Of a stretch of 8,921 bases of DNA, positions 1-7,397 are shown piece by piece. The notes beneath the pieces are model-generated. The model worked only from the letters and a program-made list of their open reading frames with translations, had not been told where the DNA came from and made no database searches. Source of the stretch: Clostridiales bacterium. Its GTDB lineage: Bacteria; Bacillota; Clostridia; Christensenellales; Christensenellaceae. Location: assembly GCA_019420265.1 (NCBI GenBank), contig JAHZHM010000011.1:1-8921 (forward strand), read 5' to 3'. The position numbers were made by a program, and so were the translations under genes. How positions within the stretch are numbered: position 1 is the first letter of the stretch; each line of letters starts with the position of its first letter.

Positions 1-832
1 GCTGCATGCCCGGCCAGCGCAGTGCGCGCACAAGGATATGGTCGCTCATGGCCAGCAGCTTGAGCACTTCGTATGCCACCCCCGCAATGACGGGCAGCAT
101 GAGCAGGCGCAGCCCCATGCGCAGCAGCAGGTTGTCGCTCCACCCGAAAAAGGAATAGACCAGCACAGTAACCAGCATGACCAGCAGCAGAAAGCTGGTG
201 CCGCAGCGCGGATGCAGTGTGCGGTATTTGCGCACGTTCTCCACCGTCAGCTCCTCCCCCGCCTCATAGCAGGAGATGGTTTTATGCTCGGCGCCGTGAT
301 AGCGGAAAACATCCTTAATATCCTTCATCAGCGTGCATCCCAGCATATATAAAACCAGGATGACGATGCGAATCAGCCCATCCACCAGGTTGAGCAGCAG
401 CGGGATTTGAATGGCATCTTTGAGCAGGCTGGTCAGAAACGTGGGCAGCATGAAAAACAGCAGAACTGCCAGCACCACCGCGATGATCACGGCAAAAAAC
501 ATCATGACGTCTTCCGCTTTTTTGCCCAGCTTTCCGGCCACAAACTTCTCAAATTTGCTGGGCTCGAACTCTTCCGTTCCCTCTTCGCTCATCTTGGCCG
601 CATCCATCAGCACGCCCACGCCCGTAAAGAGCATGTCGATAAAGTTGATGACGCCGCGCACCACAGGCAGCCGGGCAAACCAGCTCTTTTTCTGCTCCAC
701 TTCCCATGTCTTCGTGGCGATATCGCCATCGCTTTTGCGCACGGCCAGCGCCGCTTTTTTGGGGGAGCGCATCATCACGCCGCCCAAAACGCCCTGGCCG
801 CCCACCGTGCTTTTCTTTGCTTCTTTGCTCAT
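1..832 (-). CDS. yqhQ: DUF1385 (YqhQ-like) membrane protein, partial at left edge
   Basis: The 277 codons in the window read through without a stop and continue past base 1, so the C-terminus is missing; relatives are about 300 residues or slightly longer. The ATG at 832 is preceded by GGAG about 7 nt upstream. Family hallmarks are visible: a Gly-rich N-terminal GGQ..L.GVMMRSP motif (residues 11-24), LPVVRGV (55-61), FRYHGAEHKTISCYE (177-190) and HPRCGTSF (207-214). Hydrophobic stretches at about 112-137, 145-169, 213-230 and 237-261 are probable membrane segments. The biochemical role of the family is not established. The N-terminal motif usually reads GGQAVxEGVMM, but here Ala and Glu are both Gly. 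The gene lies 83 nt after rpmE, beyond a strong terminator and with no clear promoter in the gap, so it may depend on readthrough. Membership in the family is secure; the gene symbol is by analogy with B. subtilis. Confidence 0.9.
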   Translation of the reverse strand, partial: MSKEAKKSTVGGQGVLGGVMMRSPKKAALAVRKSDGDIATKTWEVEQKKSWFARLPVVRGVINFIDMLFTGVGVLMDAAKMSEEGTEEFEPSKFEKFVAGKLGKKAEDVMMFFAVIIAVVLAVLLFFMLPTFLTSLLKDAIQIPLLLNLVDGLIRIVILVLYMLGCTLMKDIKDVFRYHGAEHKTISCYEAGEELTVENVRKYRTLHPRCGTSFLLLVMLVTVLVYSFFGWSDNLLLRMGLRLLMLPVIAGVAYEVLKLLAMSDHILVRALRWPGMQ

Positions 833-875
833 AATTTTCTCCGGCTCAAATCCTCTGAAGTCCTCGAAACAATCT

Positions 876-908
876 ACAAAAAAACAGAGCGAAGCCGCTC
901 TGTATTTT
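876..908 (-). terminator. Intrinsic terminator after rpmE
   Basis: A perfect 8-bp stem (ACAGAGCG at 884-891 with CGCTCTGT at 896-903) closes a 4-nt loop and, read on the minus strand, is followed directly by a run of seven T. It starts 13 nt after the rpmE stop. A shorter T run on the other side could also stop plus-strand transcripts. This should end most rpmE transcripts before the DUF1385 gene. Confidence 0.85.
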
Positions 909-915
909 TCGTAAA

Positions 916-1116
916 CTATTTGAGACCGTATTTCTTTTTGAAACGATCCACACGTCCGCCGGTATCGACCAGCTTCTGCTTGCCTGTAAAGAACGGATGG
1001 CACTTGGAGCAAACGTCCACTTTCATCTCTTTTTTAACAGAACCTGTTACGAAGGTTTCCCCGCAAGCACATTTCACAACACACTCTCCGTAATTCGGAT
1101 GTATATTAGGTTTCAC
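916..1116 (-). CDS. rpmE: Ribosomal protein bL31, zinc-binding type
   Basis: This 66-residue protein is a standard large-subunit L31 of the zinc-containing (C+) class. It opens [11 protein letters not shown], carries the C-x-C pair at residues 16 and 18 and the C-x2-C pair at 36 and 39 (VCSKCHP) that bind zinc, and ends with the family signature [13 protein letters not shown] followed by a basic tail. I chose the GTG at 1116 because the ORF can be extended to a GTG at 1125, but that codon lies inside the ribosome binding site AAGGGGTG; the start at 1116 has ideal SD spacing and aligns with the usual MKxxIHPxY beginning. A dedicated promoter lies just upstream and a terminator just downstream, so the gene can be expressed alone. 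Location next to rho is typical of Clostridia and Bacilli. The retained Cys ligands mark it as the zinc-replete form, not the zinc-independent paralogue. Confidence 0.97.
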   Translation of the reverse strand: MKPNIHPNYGECVVKCACGETFVTGSVKKEMKVDVCSKCHPFFTGKQKLVDTGGRVDRFKKKYGLK

Positions 1117-1151
1117 AGAACTCACCCCTTCTCTATAAAGTCGCAGTTATT

Positions 1152-1179
1152 AGTATATCATAAACCTGCCATATTGCAA
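1152..1179 (-). promoter_or_regulatory. Sigma-A promoter of rpmE with extended -10
   Basis: On the minus strand TTGCAA (1179-1174) is followed after 16 nt by TATACT (1157-1152), with TGA directly before the -10 box giving an extended -10 element. Transcription would start near 1145, leaving a leader of about 29 nt containing only the AAGGGGTG ribosome binding site. The -35 box overlaps the left arm of an 11-bp inverted repeat at the end of the upstream acetyltransferase gene. Confidence 0.75.
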
Positions 1180-1210
1180 GCTTTTTTCAAGTTTTTTCAA
1201 AAAAAGCTTG
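1177..1210. repeat. 11-bp AT-rich inverted repeat at the GNAT gene end and rpmE -35
   Basis: CAAGCTTTTTT (1177-1187) pairs perfectly with AAAAAAGCTTG (1200-1210) around a 12-nt loop. The loop contains a second copy of TTTTTTCAA, so the region also has a 10-bp tandem duplication (1182-1191 and 1192-1201, one mismatch). On the minus strand the hairpin covers the last codons and stop of the acetyltransferase gene but is not followed by a T run, so it is a poor intrinsic terminator. It could protect the 3' end of the rho-GNAT message or act as a protein site; neither is shown. Confidence 0.5.
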
Positions 1211-1678
1211 GACGGGCAGCTCCATGCGGATAAATTCCACAGCGCTCCCGGCTACCTGCCAGCGCTGCCGGCCAGTCTCTTCAAAGCCTGCCCATCGGTA
1301 GAGCCGCCGTGCCCGCTCGTTCCACGCCGCCACATACAGCACGAACCGTTCTGCCTGGCAGAGGTGCCGTGCCTGCGCCAGCACACACGCCAGAAACCCG
1401 CGGCCATTGCCTTTTCCTGTGAGATCTGGCCGAAGCGCAATGCCAATCTCTGCGGCATTTTGTCTGCAGTGCAGTTCAAAATAGCCGGCCATTTGCCCGC
1501 CGCGGTGCACGGCGTAGTAGAAATCCCCTGGCGCGGGATGGAGCATTGCGCCAAGTTCCCGCTCCCACAGCGCGGGCGCGATATTGTAGAAATCATAAGG
1601 CGGCTCATACTGCCAGCCCAGATATTCCCGCGCTTCCGGCTGCGCGATGGGTCGCGCCTCCCATTCCCCGCCCGGCAT
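1187..1678 (-). CDS. GNAT family N-acetyltransferase downstream of rho
   Basis: The 163-residue product is a GNAT-fold acetyltransferase, expected to move an acetyl group from acetyl-CoA to an unknown amine. The acetyl-CoA pyrophosphate loop is visible as IALRPDLTGKGNGRGFL (residues 80-96), preceded by the beta strand AAEIGIAL, and motif B follows as VAAWNERARRLYRWAGFEETG (about 116-136). The N-terminus has an aromatic-rich stretch (WQYEPPYDFYNI, 22-33) shared by a subgroup of uncharacterised Firmicutes GNAT proteins. The ATG at 1678 lies only 2 nt beyond the rho stop codon and has a weak ribosome binding site inside the rho 3' end, suggesting translational coupling to rho. No separate promoter is seen. 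rho and rpmE are commonly direct neighbours, so this gene appears to be inserted between them. The end of the reading frame lies in an inverted repeat. Substrate cannot be predicted. Confidence 0.88.
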   Translation of the reverse strand: MPGGEWEARPIAQPEAREYLGWQYEPPYDFYNIAPALWERELGAMLHPAPGDFYYAVHRGGQMAGYFELHCRQNAAEIGIALRPDLTGKGNGRGFLACVLAQARHLCQAERFVLYVAAWNERARRLYRWAGFEETGRQRWQVAGSAVEFIRMELPVQAFFEKT

Positions 1679-1680
1679 GG

Positions 1681-3210
1681 CTAATAGCGGCCGCCCTGGG
1701 TGAGCTTAAAGCCCTCTTTTTCCCAGATATTGAGCCACTCCTGCAGGCGGATGAGGAACTCCTCGTTGGTCTGCGTGCGCACAAGCATGCTGATGAGCTG
1801 CTCGGTCACTTCCGCTGTATTGCCTGAAGAGAGCACCTTGCGGATGGCCCAGATGCCTTCCCGCTCGGTATTGCTGAGCAAAAGCTCCTCTCTTCTTGTC
1901 CCGGATTTGGCGAGATCCAGCGCCGGGAAAATGCGCTTTTCGGATAGGCGGCGATCCAGGTGCAGCTCCATATTGCCTGTGCCCTTAAATTCCTCGAAGA
2001 TGATCTCGTCCATCCGGCTGCCCGTCTCCACCAGGGCCGTTGCGATGATCGTCAGGCTGCCCCCGTTTTCGATATTTCTGGCCGCGCCAAAAAACATCTT
2101 GGGCTTATAGAGCGAGCTGGGATCCAGGCCGCCCGAGAGCGTGCGCCCAGAGGGCGGAACCGTCAGGTTATACGCCCGGGCCAGCCGGGTGATGCTGTCT
2201 AGCAAAATGACGACATCCCTGCCGTGCTCCACCAGCCGCTTGGCCCGCTCGATGACCATCTCGGCCACTCTCGTATGGTTATCCGGCTTTTCATCGAATG
2301 TGGAATAGACGACCTCGCCCTTAATCGAGCGCTGCATATCCGTCACTTCCTCCGGCCGCTCATCGATGAGCAGCACAATCAGCTCCACATCCGGGTAGTT
2401 GCGCGTGATGCTGTTGGCAATTTTCTTGAGCATGATCGTCTTGCCGGCTTTGGGCGGCGCGACGATGAGCCCTCTCTGCCCCTTGCCGATGGGCGAAACC
2501 AGGTCGATCAGACGAATGGCCATATCCCGGGAAGCCCGGATATTTTCCAGCTTAAAGCGCTGATCCGGGTAGATGGGCGTCAGCTCCTCGAAGGGCCTGC
2601 GCTTGGTGCATTCCTCCACGGGGCCATCGTTGACGCTCTCGATATACAATAGCGCCAGCAGTTTTTCCCCTTCCTTTGCCGGGCGGGTTTTCCCTTTGAC
2701 TTTGTCGCCGGTTTTCAGGCTGAATTTGCGGATCTGCGCCATGGAGACATAGACATCGTTGCGGCCGGGCAGATAGTTATTGCTGCGCAGAAAACCATAG
2801 CCATCCTGGTGCACTTCCAGCACGCCCTCGGCCTCTTTGCATTCGCCCGTGGCCAATAGCTCATTGACGGCATCGTTGCCCTGAACATATTCCACAACCC
2901 GCCTTCTGGCGGAGGATTCCTCCCCTTCCTGCTCCTCATAATGCAGGGCGCTGCGCTGGGGCGCGGGCTGTTCCTCCTCTTGCTCGCTCTCTTCCTCTTC
3001 GAACATGCCCATAGGCAGATCGTCTTCCTCCGGGGCGAGCGGCGGCGCGGCAGCCGGCTCCGGATTCTCGGCCTGCTGCTCCTGCTCCAGCCCAAAAAGA
3101 ATTTCCAGCAGTTCGCTTTTCTTATACGTCGTAACAGATTTTACGCCGGCAAGTTTGGCAATCTCTCTCAGATCGCTCAATGTTTTGCTTTTGAGTAATT
3201 CAAGGTCCAT
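1681..3210 (-). CDS. rho: Transcription termination factor Rho
   Basis: This 509-residue protein is the hexameric RNA-dependent ATPase that ends transcription. In order: Rho_N helical domain (residues 1-40, [19 protein letters not shown]), a disordered acidic Glu/Gln/Pro-rich insertion (about 41-100), the cold-shock-like primary RNA-binding domain (about 127-195, [12 protein letters not shown]), then the RecA-type ATPase. Walker A is PPKAGKT (252-258), Walker B VVILLD (333-338), and the secondary RNA-binding and arginine-finger regions follow ([45 protein letters not shown]). All catalytic motifs look intact. The ATG at 3210 is chosen because Rho_N begins there and AGGAAG precedes it; the frame stays open upstream to a TTG at 3333 and ATG at 3330, but these lack a ribosome binding site and the added 41 residues do not resemble Rho. 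It has its own promoter and a long leader with attenuator-like folds, consistent with the autoregulation known for rho in other bacteria. Confidence 0.98.
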   Translation of the reverse strand: MDLELLKSKTLSDLREIAKLAGVKSVTTYKKSELLEILFGLEQEQQAENPEPAAAPPLAPEEDDLPMGMFEEEESEQEEEQPAPQRSALHYEEQEGEESSARRRVVEYVQGNDAVNELLATGECKEAEGVLEVHQDGYGFLRSNNYLPGRNDVYVSMAQIRKFSLKTGDKVKGKTRPAKEGEKLLALLYIESVNDGPVEECTKRRPFEELTPIYPDQRFKLENIRASRDMAIRLIDLVSPIGKGQRGLIVAPPKAGKTIMLKKIANSITRNYPDVELIVLLIDERPEEVTDMQRSIKGEVVYSTFDEKPDNHTRVAEMVIERAKRLVEHGRDVVILLDSITRLARAYNLTVPPSGRTLSGGLDPSSLYKPKMFFGAARNIENGGSLTIIATALVETGSRMDEIIFEEFKGTGNMELHLDRRLSEKRIFPALDLAKSGTRREELLLSNTEREGIWAIRKVLSSGNTAEVTEQLISMLVRTQTNEEFLIRLQEWLNIWEKEGFKLTQGGRY

Positions 3211-3227
3211 AAACTTGCTCTTCCTTT

Positions 3228-3280
3228 CCAGCTTTTGCCGCACGAAAAAACAGGCAAATTTGCGCATATGCAAAAGCCAG
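3228..3280 (-). promoter_or_regulatory. Candidate attenuator in the rho leader (two exclusive hairpins)
   Basis: On the minus strand GGC-T-TTTGC (3278-3270) can fold with GCAAA-TTT-GCC (3263-3253) around a 6-nt loop, followed 2 nt later by TTTTTT (3250-3245), which looks like a weak intrinsic terminator. The same 5' arm can instead pair with a downstream segment: CTGGCTTTTGC (3280-3270) with GCAAAAGCTGG (3238-3228), 11 pairs of which two are G-U, including a perfect 8-bp core. That second helix would break the first and lies next to the rho ribosome binding site. Seen by eye only; energies were not computed. Confidence 0.4.
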
Positions 3281-3383
3281 GCTTGTATTGTGTTTTTTAT
3301 ACTTGAAAAGTCTGACGGATGAAAAAACATCAAACTATATCGACAAATTAGAAATGTGAAAATGAAATATTCCCGGTATTTAT

Positions 3384-3412
3384 ATTATGTAGAATCAAAA
3401 CCGCTTTGTCAA
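3384..3412 (-). promoter_or_regulatory. Sigma-A promoter of rho
   Basis: On the minus strand a consensus TTGACA (3412-3407) is followed by a 17-nt spacer and CATAAT (3389-3384), five of six matches to the consensus -10. Transcription would start near 3377, giving rho a leader of roughly 167 nt. The -35 box overlaps a 10-bp palindrome. An alternative -10 reading, TAATAT, would need a less favourable 19-nt spacer. Confidence 0.8.
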
Positions 3413-3419
3413 GCGCTTG
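3410..3419. promoter_or_regulatory. Palindrome CAAGCGCTTG overlapping the rho -35 box
   Basis: A perfect 10-bp palindrome shares three bases with the rho -35 box. Its centre, AAGCGCTT, fits the AANCGNTT core bound by LacI-family regulators such as CcpA, but the outer TG..CA positions of a full cre site mostly do not match (7 of 10 fixed bases). It might be an operator for a repressor of rho, or chance. Confidence 0.3.
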
Positions 3420-3436
3420 CCCCATTCCTGTTTCAA

Positions 3437-3467
3437 TTATTCACAGCTCCTCCATTTCTTATACACA
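3437..3467 (+). promoter_or_regulatory. Pair of DnaA boxes, TTATTCACA and TTATACACA
   Basis: Two exact matches to the DnaA-box consensus TTATNCACA lie in the same orientation at 3437-3445 and 3459-3467, 22 bp apart or about two helical turns. They sit between the two divergent promoters, 14 bases upstream of the rightward -35 box and 24 bases upstream of the leftward one. No other exact match was noticed in the window. DnaA is known to regulate promoters through such sites away from the origin; binding here is inferred. Confidence 0.55.
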
Positions 3468-3481
3468 TTTTCCCCCGCGCC

Positions 3482-3510
3482 TTGACTCGGCCCTGCCGTC
3501 ATGCTATATT
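3482..3510 (+). promoter_or_regulatory. Sigma-A promoter of the PPOX-GNAT operon
   Basis: TTGACT (3482-3487) and TATATT (3505-3510) are separated by exactly 17 nt, and TGC directly before the -10 box provides an extended -10 element. Transcription would start near 3517, about 30 nt before the first gene. It is divergent from the rho promoter. Confidence 0.82.
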
Positions 3511-3546
3511 TTTTACTATCCTAAACATTAGAAAAGAGAATTTCCG

Positions 3547-3963
3547 ATGAAAAAACTATGCCAGCAGGCTGAGAAAATCATGGCAGAGCGCTTTGGAAAA
3601 GATACGGTGATCGCGCTGGCCACGGCAGAGGGCGGCATGCCTTCTGCGCGGTATGTCAACGCCTATTATGAAAACGGCGCATTCTATCTCATCACGCATG
3701 CGCTTTCCAATAAGATGCGGCAAATTGCGCGCAACCCTGCCGTCGCCCTTGCCGGCGAGTGGTTCACAGCGCACGGAAAAGCCAGCAGCCTGGGATATTT
3801 TGGCAGCGATGCAAACCGCTCCATCGCCCAAAAACTTAAAATAGCCTTTGCCGCATGGATCGAGAACGGCCACAACGATTTCAGCGATGAGAACACCATC
3901 ATCCTATGCATTGAGCTGACAGACGGGCTGCTGCTCTCGCACGGCACACGATACGAATTTTAA
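3547..3963 (+). CDS. Pyridoxamine 5'-phosphate oxidase-like FMN split-barrel protein
   Basis: This 138-residue protein resembles the small PPOX-like or general-stress-protein-26 group of flavin split-barrel proteins. The pattern is typical: an N-terminal helix (residues 1-16), a strand ending in LATAEGGMPSARYVNAYY (24-41) like the substrate/FMN-facing first strands of the barrel, then FYLITHALSNKMRQIARNPAVAL (46-68), where the Ser/Asn-Lys-Met segment is the usual phosphate-contact region, and a later strand SSLGYFG. Members of this group bind FMN or related cofactors, and many lack a known substrate, so no reaction is assigned. The protein is shorter than true PdxH (about 200 residues) and lacks its C-terminal region. 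The start at ATG 3547 has only a weak AGAGAA ribosome binding site, but it is the sole sensible start after the promoter. It precedes a GNAT gene by 11 nt in one operon. Confidence 0.8.
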   Translation: MKKLCQQAEKIMAERFGKDTVIALATAEGGMPSARYVNAYYENGAFYLITHALSNKMRQIARNPAVALAGEWFTAHGKASSLGYFGSDANRSIAQKLKIAFAAWIENGHNDFSDENTIILCIELTDGLLLSHGTRYEF

Positions 3964-3974
3964 GGAGGCAGCGC

Positions 3975-4397
3975 ATGATTCGCGCATTGCAGGCGGCGGA
4001 TCTCGCCAGTGTGGCCGAGATTTGGCTGAATACCAACTTAACAGCGCACGATTTTGTTCCCGCGCAATACTGGCAGGATCATTTTGAAGAAGTAACGCAG
4101 GCTCTGCCTTTGGCGGAAGTATACGTCTATGAAGAGCAAGGGGAAATTCAGGGTTTCATCGGGCTGGATGACAGCTATATCGCCGGCATCTTCGTCCGCG
4201 GCCAGGCGCAGTCCCGCGAGATAGGCGGACAGCTGCTGCGCTATGCAAAGGCCAGAAAGAAGCGGCTGGAGCTGCGCGTTTACCAGAAGAACGCCAGGGC
4301 CATCGCATTTTACCGCAGAGAGCAGTTTCAGATTGGGGGCGAGGGCCTGGACGGCGAGACCGGCGAAAAAGAATATTGCATGGTTTGGCAGGCTTAG
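3975..4397 (+). CDS. GNAT family N-acetyltransferase, YjaB-like
   Basis: The 140-residue product is a compact single-domain GNAT protein resembling E. coli YjaB in layout: an early EIWLNTNLTAHDFVP stretch (residues 15-29), the central strand FIGLDDSYIAGIFV (61-74), the acetyl-CoA loop QSREIGGQLL (79-88), then LELRVYQKNARAIAFYRREQFQI (98-120) and a C-terminal TGEKEYCMVW strand (129-138). The substrate is unknown. At the acetyl-CoA loop the usual Q-x-x-G-x-G is Q-S-R-E-I-G, so Glu82 replaces the first Gly, which may alter cofactor binding. A textbook AGGAGG ribosome binding site overlaps the stop of the preceding PPOX-like gene, so the two are cotranscribed and probably coupled. A strong terminator follows 11 nt after the stop. 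Confidence 0.88.
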   Translation: MIRALQAADLASVAEIWLNTNLTAHDFVPAQYWQDHFEEVTQALPLAEVYVYEEQGEIQGFIGLDDSYIAGIFVRGQAQSREIGGQLLRYAKARKKRLELRVYQKNARAIAFYRREQFQIGGEGLDGETGEKEYCMVWQA

Positions 4398-4408
4398 CGC
4401 ATCCCACA

Positions 4409-4441
4409 AAAAAGCCAGAGGTATTTCACCTCTGGCTTTTT
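4409..4441. terminator. Bidirectional intrinsic terminator between converging operons
   Basis: AAAAAGCCAGAGGT (4409-4422) and ACCTCTGGCTTTTT (4428-4441) form a perfect 14-bp stem around a 5-nt loop. The A-run and T-run make it work on both strands: it ends the GNAT gene transcript (stop at 4397) from the left and the pyrG transcript (stop at 4451) from the right. Confidence 0.95.
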
Positions 4442-4450
4442 GCATGCTTT

Positions 4451-6761
<2,311 letters not shown>

Positions 6762-6779
6762 TGTTTTTTCCTCCTTTAT

Positions 6780-7190
6780 TTAGCACTCTTCATAGCAGAG
6801 TTTTAGTTGGGTCACCACCTGCGCCCCTGCGATATTCATGACATATTCCAGGTCGATTTTCCCGCTGCGCTCTTCCAGCTTCACCTGCACATGCGTGGGG
6901 AGAATCGTGGCGTTCAGGGAGCCAAAGGGCGTTTTATACAGCGTCGAACAGGTCTTTCCCTGCTCGAAGATAAAATCCGTCTCGATGGTGCCCCGCTTCT
7001 GCATGCTGACCATCCCCTTTTGCATTGTGATGATCGTCACATCGGCAGGGCCTTCTGTTTCCATATCAACATATTCTATCACACGGGCCTCGCCCTGCTT
7101 TTGCAGCGTGCCCTGCATTTTCATCTCGGTATGATCGCGCTCGCTGCCAACCGCCTGCTTGCTTTCGATACTGATGCGTACTTCCTGCAT
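6780..7190 (-). CDS. ywiB: DUF1934 (YwiB-like) beta-barrel protein
   Basis: The 136-residue protein matches the DUF1934 family, small single-domain proteins with a calycin-like beta-barrel and no known activity. It starts MQEVRISIESKQ and alternates short polar and hydrophobic strands (VIEYVDMETEGPADVTIITM at about 38-57, LYKTPFGSLNATILPTHVQ, LEYVMNIAGAQVVTQLKL at the end), as in B. subtilis YwiB (about 140 residues). The ATG at 7190 is preferred because GGAAGGAAG lies just before it and homologues begin here; the frame is open 21 codons further up, but that extension overlaps the promoter. It is the first gene of the operon leading into the UPF0173 gene and pyrG. In Bacilli ywiB lies near argS, rpoE and pyrG, so the link with pyrG is conserved although the intervening genes differ. 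Confidence 0.82.
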   Translation of the reverse strand: MQEVRISIESKQAVGSERDHTEMKMQGTLQKQGEARVIEYVDMETEGPADVTIITMQKGMVSMQKRGTIETDFIFEQGKTCSTLYKTPFGSLNATILPTHVQVKLEERSGKIDLEYVMNIAGAQVVTQLKLCYEEC

Positions 7191-7239
7191 TTCGCTCTTC
7201 CTTCCGTTTTCTGGCAGAACCCCATCTGCACATTGGCTA

Positions 7240-7269
7240 ATTTTATCACACAACGCCTGCCAGGTGCAA
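7240..7269 (-). promoter_or_regulatory. Promoter of the DUF1934-UPF0173-pyrG operon with upstream A-tracts
   Basis: On the minus strand TTGCAC (7269-7264) and TAAAAT (7245-7240) are 18 nt apart, with TGA before the -10 giving an extended -10 element. The start would be near 7233, about 43 nt before the DUF1934 start. Upstream (7271-7332) there are seven A-tracts of 4 to 7 bases at intervals of roughly 9 to 12 bp, which may act as an UP element or bend the DNA. Confidence 0.7.
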
Positions 7270-7340
7270 TATTTTTCTCGGGAATTTTGTAACTTTTTTG
7301 AAATTTTATATTTTTTTCTTGCATTTTGTTTTGCACAACC

Positions 7341-7373
7341 GAAAAAGAATGCTGTTTTTTAGCATTCTTTTTC
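7341..7373. terminator. Terminator after ypeB
   Basis: GAAAAAGAATGCT (7341-7353) and AGCATTCTTTTTC (7361-7373) form a perfect 13-bp stem with a 7-nt loop. On the minus strand the stem ends in five T, beginning 24 nt after the ypeB stop, so it closes the sleB-ypeB transcript. Its A and T arms would let it work on either strand. The region between it and the DUF1934 promoter is AT-rich without a gene. Confidence 0.82.
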
Positions 7374-7397
7374 ATATCTTTTGCAATTTTGAAATCT

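Larger units (their letters stand above)
3211..3546. other. Gene-free divergent control region between rho and the PPOX-GNAT operon
   Basis: These 336 bases are clearly more AT-rich than the flanking genes and carry no credible gene. They hold the rho leader with two competing hairpins (3228-3280), the leftward rho promoter (3384-3412), a palindrome overlapping its -35 box, two DnaA-box matches (3437-3445 and 3459-3467) and the rightward promoter (3482-3510). A 64-codon plus-strand frame across the area covers both promoters, lacks a ribosome binding site and is not likely to be real. Confidence 0.8.

Noticed and set aside
407..1093. 228-codon plus-strand frame opposite DUF1385 and rpmE
   Set aside because: It runs antisense to two recognised genes and through the intergenic terminator, with no ribosome binding site or domain.
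1117..1125. GTG at 1125 as the start of rpmE
   Set aside because: This GTG is part of the AAGGGGTG ribosome binding site; the GTG at 1116 has proper spacing and aligns with other L31 proteins.
1177..1210. Intrinsic terminator for the rho-GNAT transcript
   Set aside because: The hairpin is strong in length but AT-rich and has no T run after it on the minus strand, so it is recorded only as an inverted repeat.
3211..3333. N-terminal extension of rho by 41 residues to a TTG/ATG start
   Set aside because: No ribosome binding site before it, no resemblance to Rho, and Rho_N starts exactly at the ATG at 3210 behind an AGGAAG site. The extension is the untranslated leader.
3453..3470. Resemblance to the Tn5 mosaic end (shared core CTTATACACAT)
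   Set aside because: The likeness is confined to the core containing the DnaA box; flanking bases differ, there is no matching second end or junction, and the surrounding promoters are intact, so it is not treated as a transposon end or adapter remnant.
3356..3550. 64-codon plus-strand reading frame in the rho upstream region
   Set aside because: It covers both promoters and the DnaA boxes, lacks a ribosome binding site and has no recognisable protein features.
7191..7253. Longer DUF1934 product starting at 7253
   Set aside because: The extra 21 codons overlap the promoter -10 region and leader; the ATG at 7190 has a good ribosome binding site and matches family starts.
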